5,461 bases of DNA. It comes from Candidatus Cloacimonadota bacterium (lineage in GTDB: Bacteria > Hydrothermota > E44-bin80). Both the position numbers and the translations under genes were made by a program. The stretch spans positions 1 through 5,461 of the forward strand of contig SOKD01000237.1 in NCBI GenBank assembly GCA_004376305.1. The letters run 5' to 3'. The notes under the pieces are model-generated. The model did not search any database. It was not told where the DNA came from and was given only the letters and a program-made list of their open reading frames with translations. Shown piece after piece: positions 5,442 to 5,461 of the stretch (position 1 is its first letter; every line of letters begins with the position of its first letter).

Positions 5442-5461
5442 GAAATAAACAAAAATACGAA

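Overview
The window looks like ordinary bacterial chromosome of moderate to low GC. Several features point to a bacterium: a consensus-like sigma-70 promoter, Shine-Dalgarno-led genes, TTG starts, tightly overlapping genes, and a cobalamin-dependent methionine synthase of the short (Thermotoga-like) architecture. The phylum cannot be fixed from the sequence. No mobile element, RNA gene, CRISPR array or integration site was seen.

Layout. On the + strand, positions 1-1409 hold the 3' part of a metH-type gene cut by the left edge of the window. It contains the pterin (methyl-tetrahydrofolate) domain, a charged linker, the helical cap and the B12-binding domain, and then stops without an AdoMet reactivation domain. 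Positions 1410-1591 are a noncoding spacer between convergent genes, with several period-7 micro-duplications and a weak hairpin. From 5441 down to 1592 everything is on the - strand. A strong promoter (5413-5441) and a short leader carrying a 16-bp palindrome are followed by five overlapping genes: an MBL-fold hydrolase, a small GNAT-like protein, a CelD/FemAB-like acyltransferase, a GT4 glycosyltransferase with MshA-like motifs, and a PIG-L/LmbE zinc deacetylase.

How the genes may work together. Every junction of the five-gene unit overlaps (4-nt TTGA, about 110 nt, 4-nt ATGA, 11-23 nt), so it is almost certainly one transcript with coupled translation. A GT4 enzyme, a PIG-L N-deacetylase and GNAT-type acyltransferases match the reaction order glycosylate, de-N-acetylate, re-acylate. 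Mycothiol and bacillithiol synthesis use this order, as does decoration of cell-surface amino sugars. The glycosyltransferase N-terminus (SGGM loop, HTHYWLSG) resembles MshA more than BshA. No cysteine ligase is visible, so a thiol product is a hypothesis. The most interesting points are this possible undescribed GlcN-conjugate pathway, the 110-nt out-of-frame overlap between the two acyltransferase genes, and the promoter plus palindrome controlling the unit.
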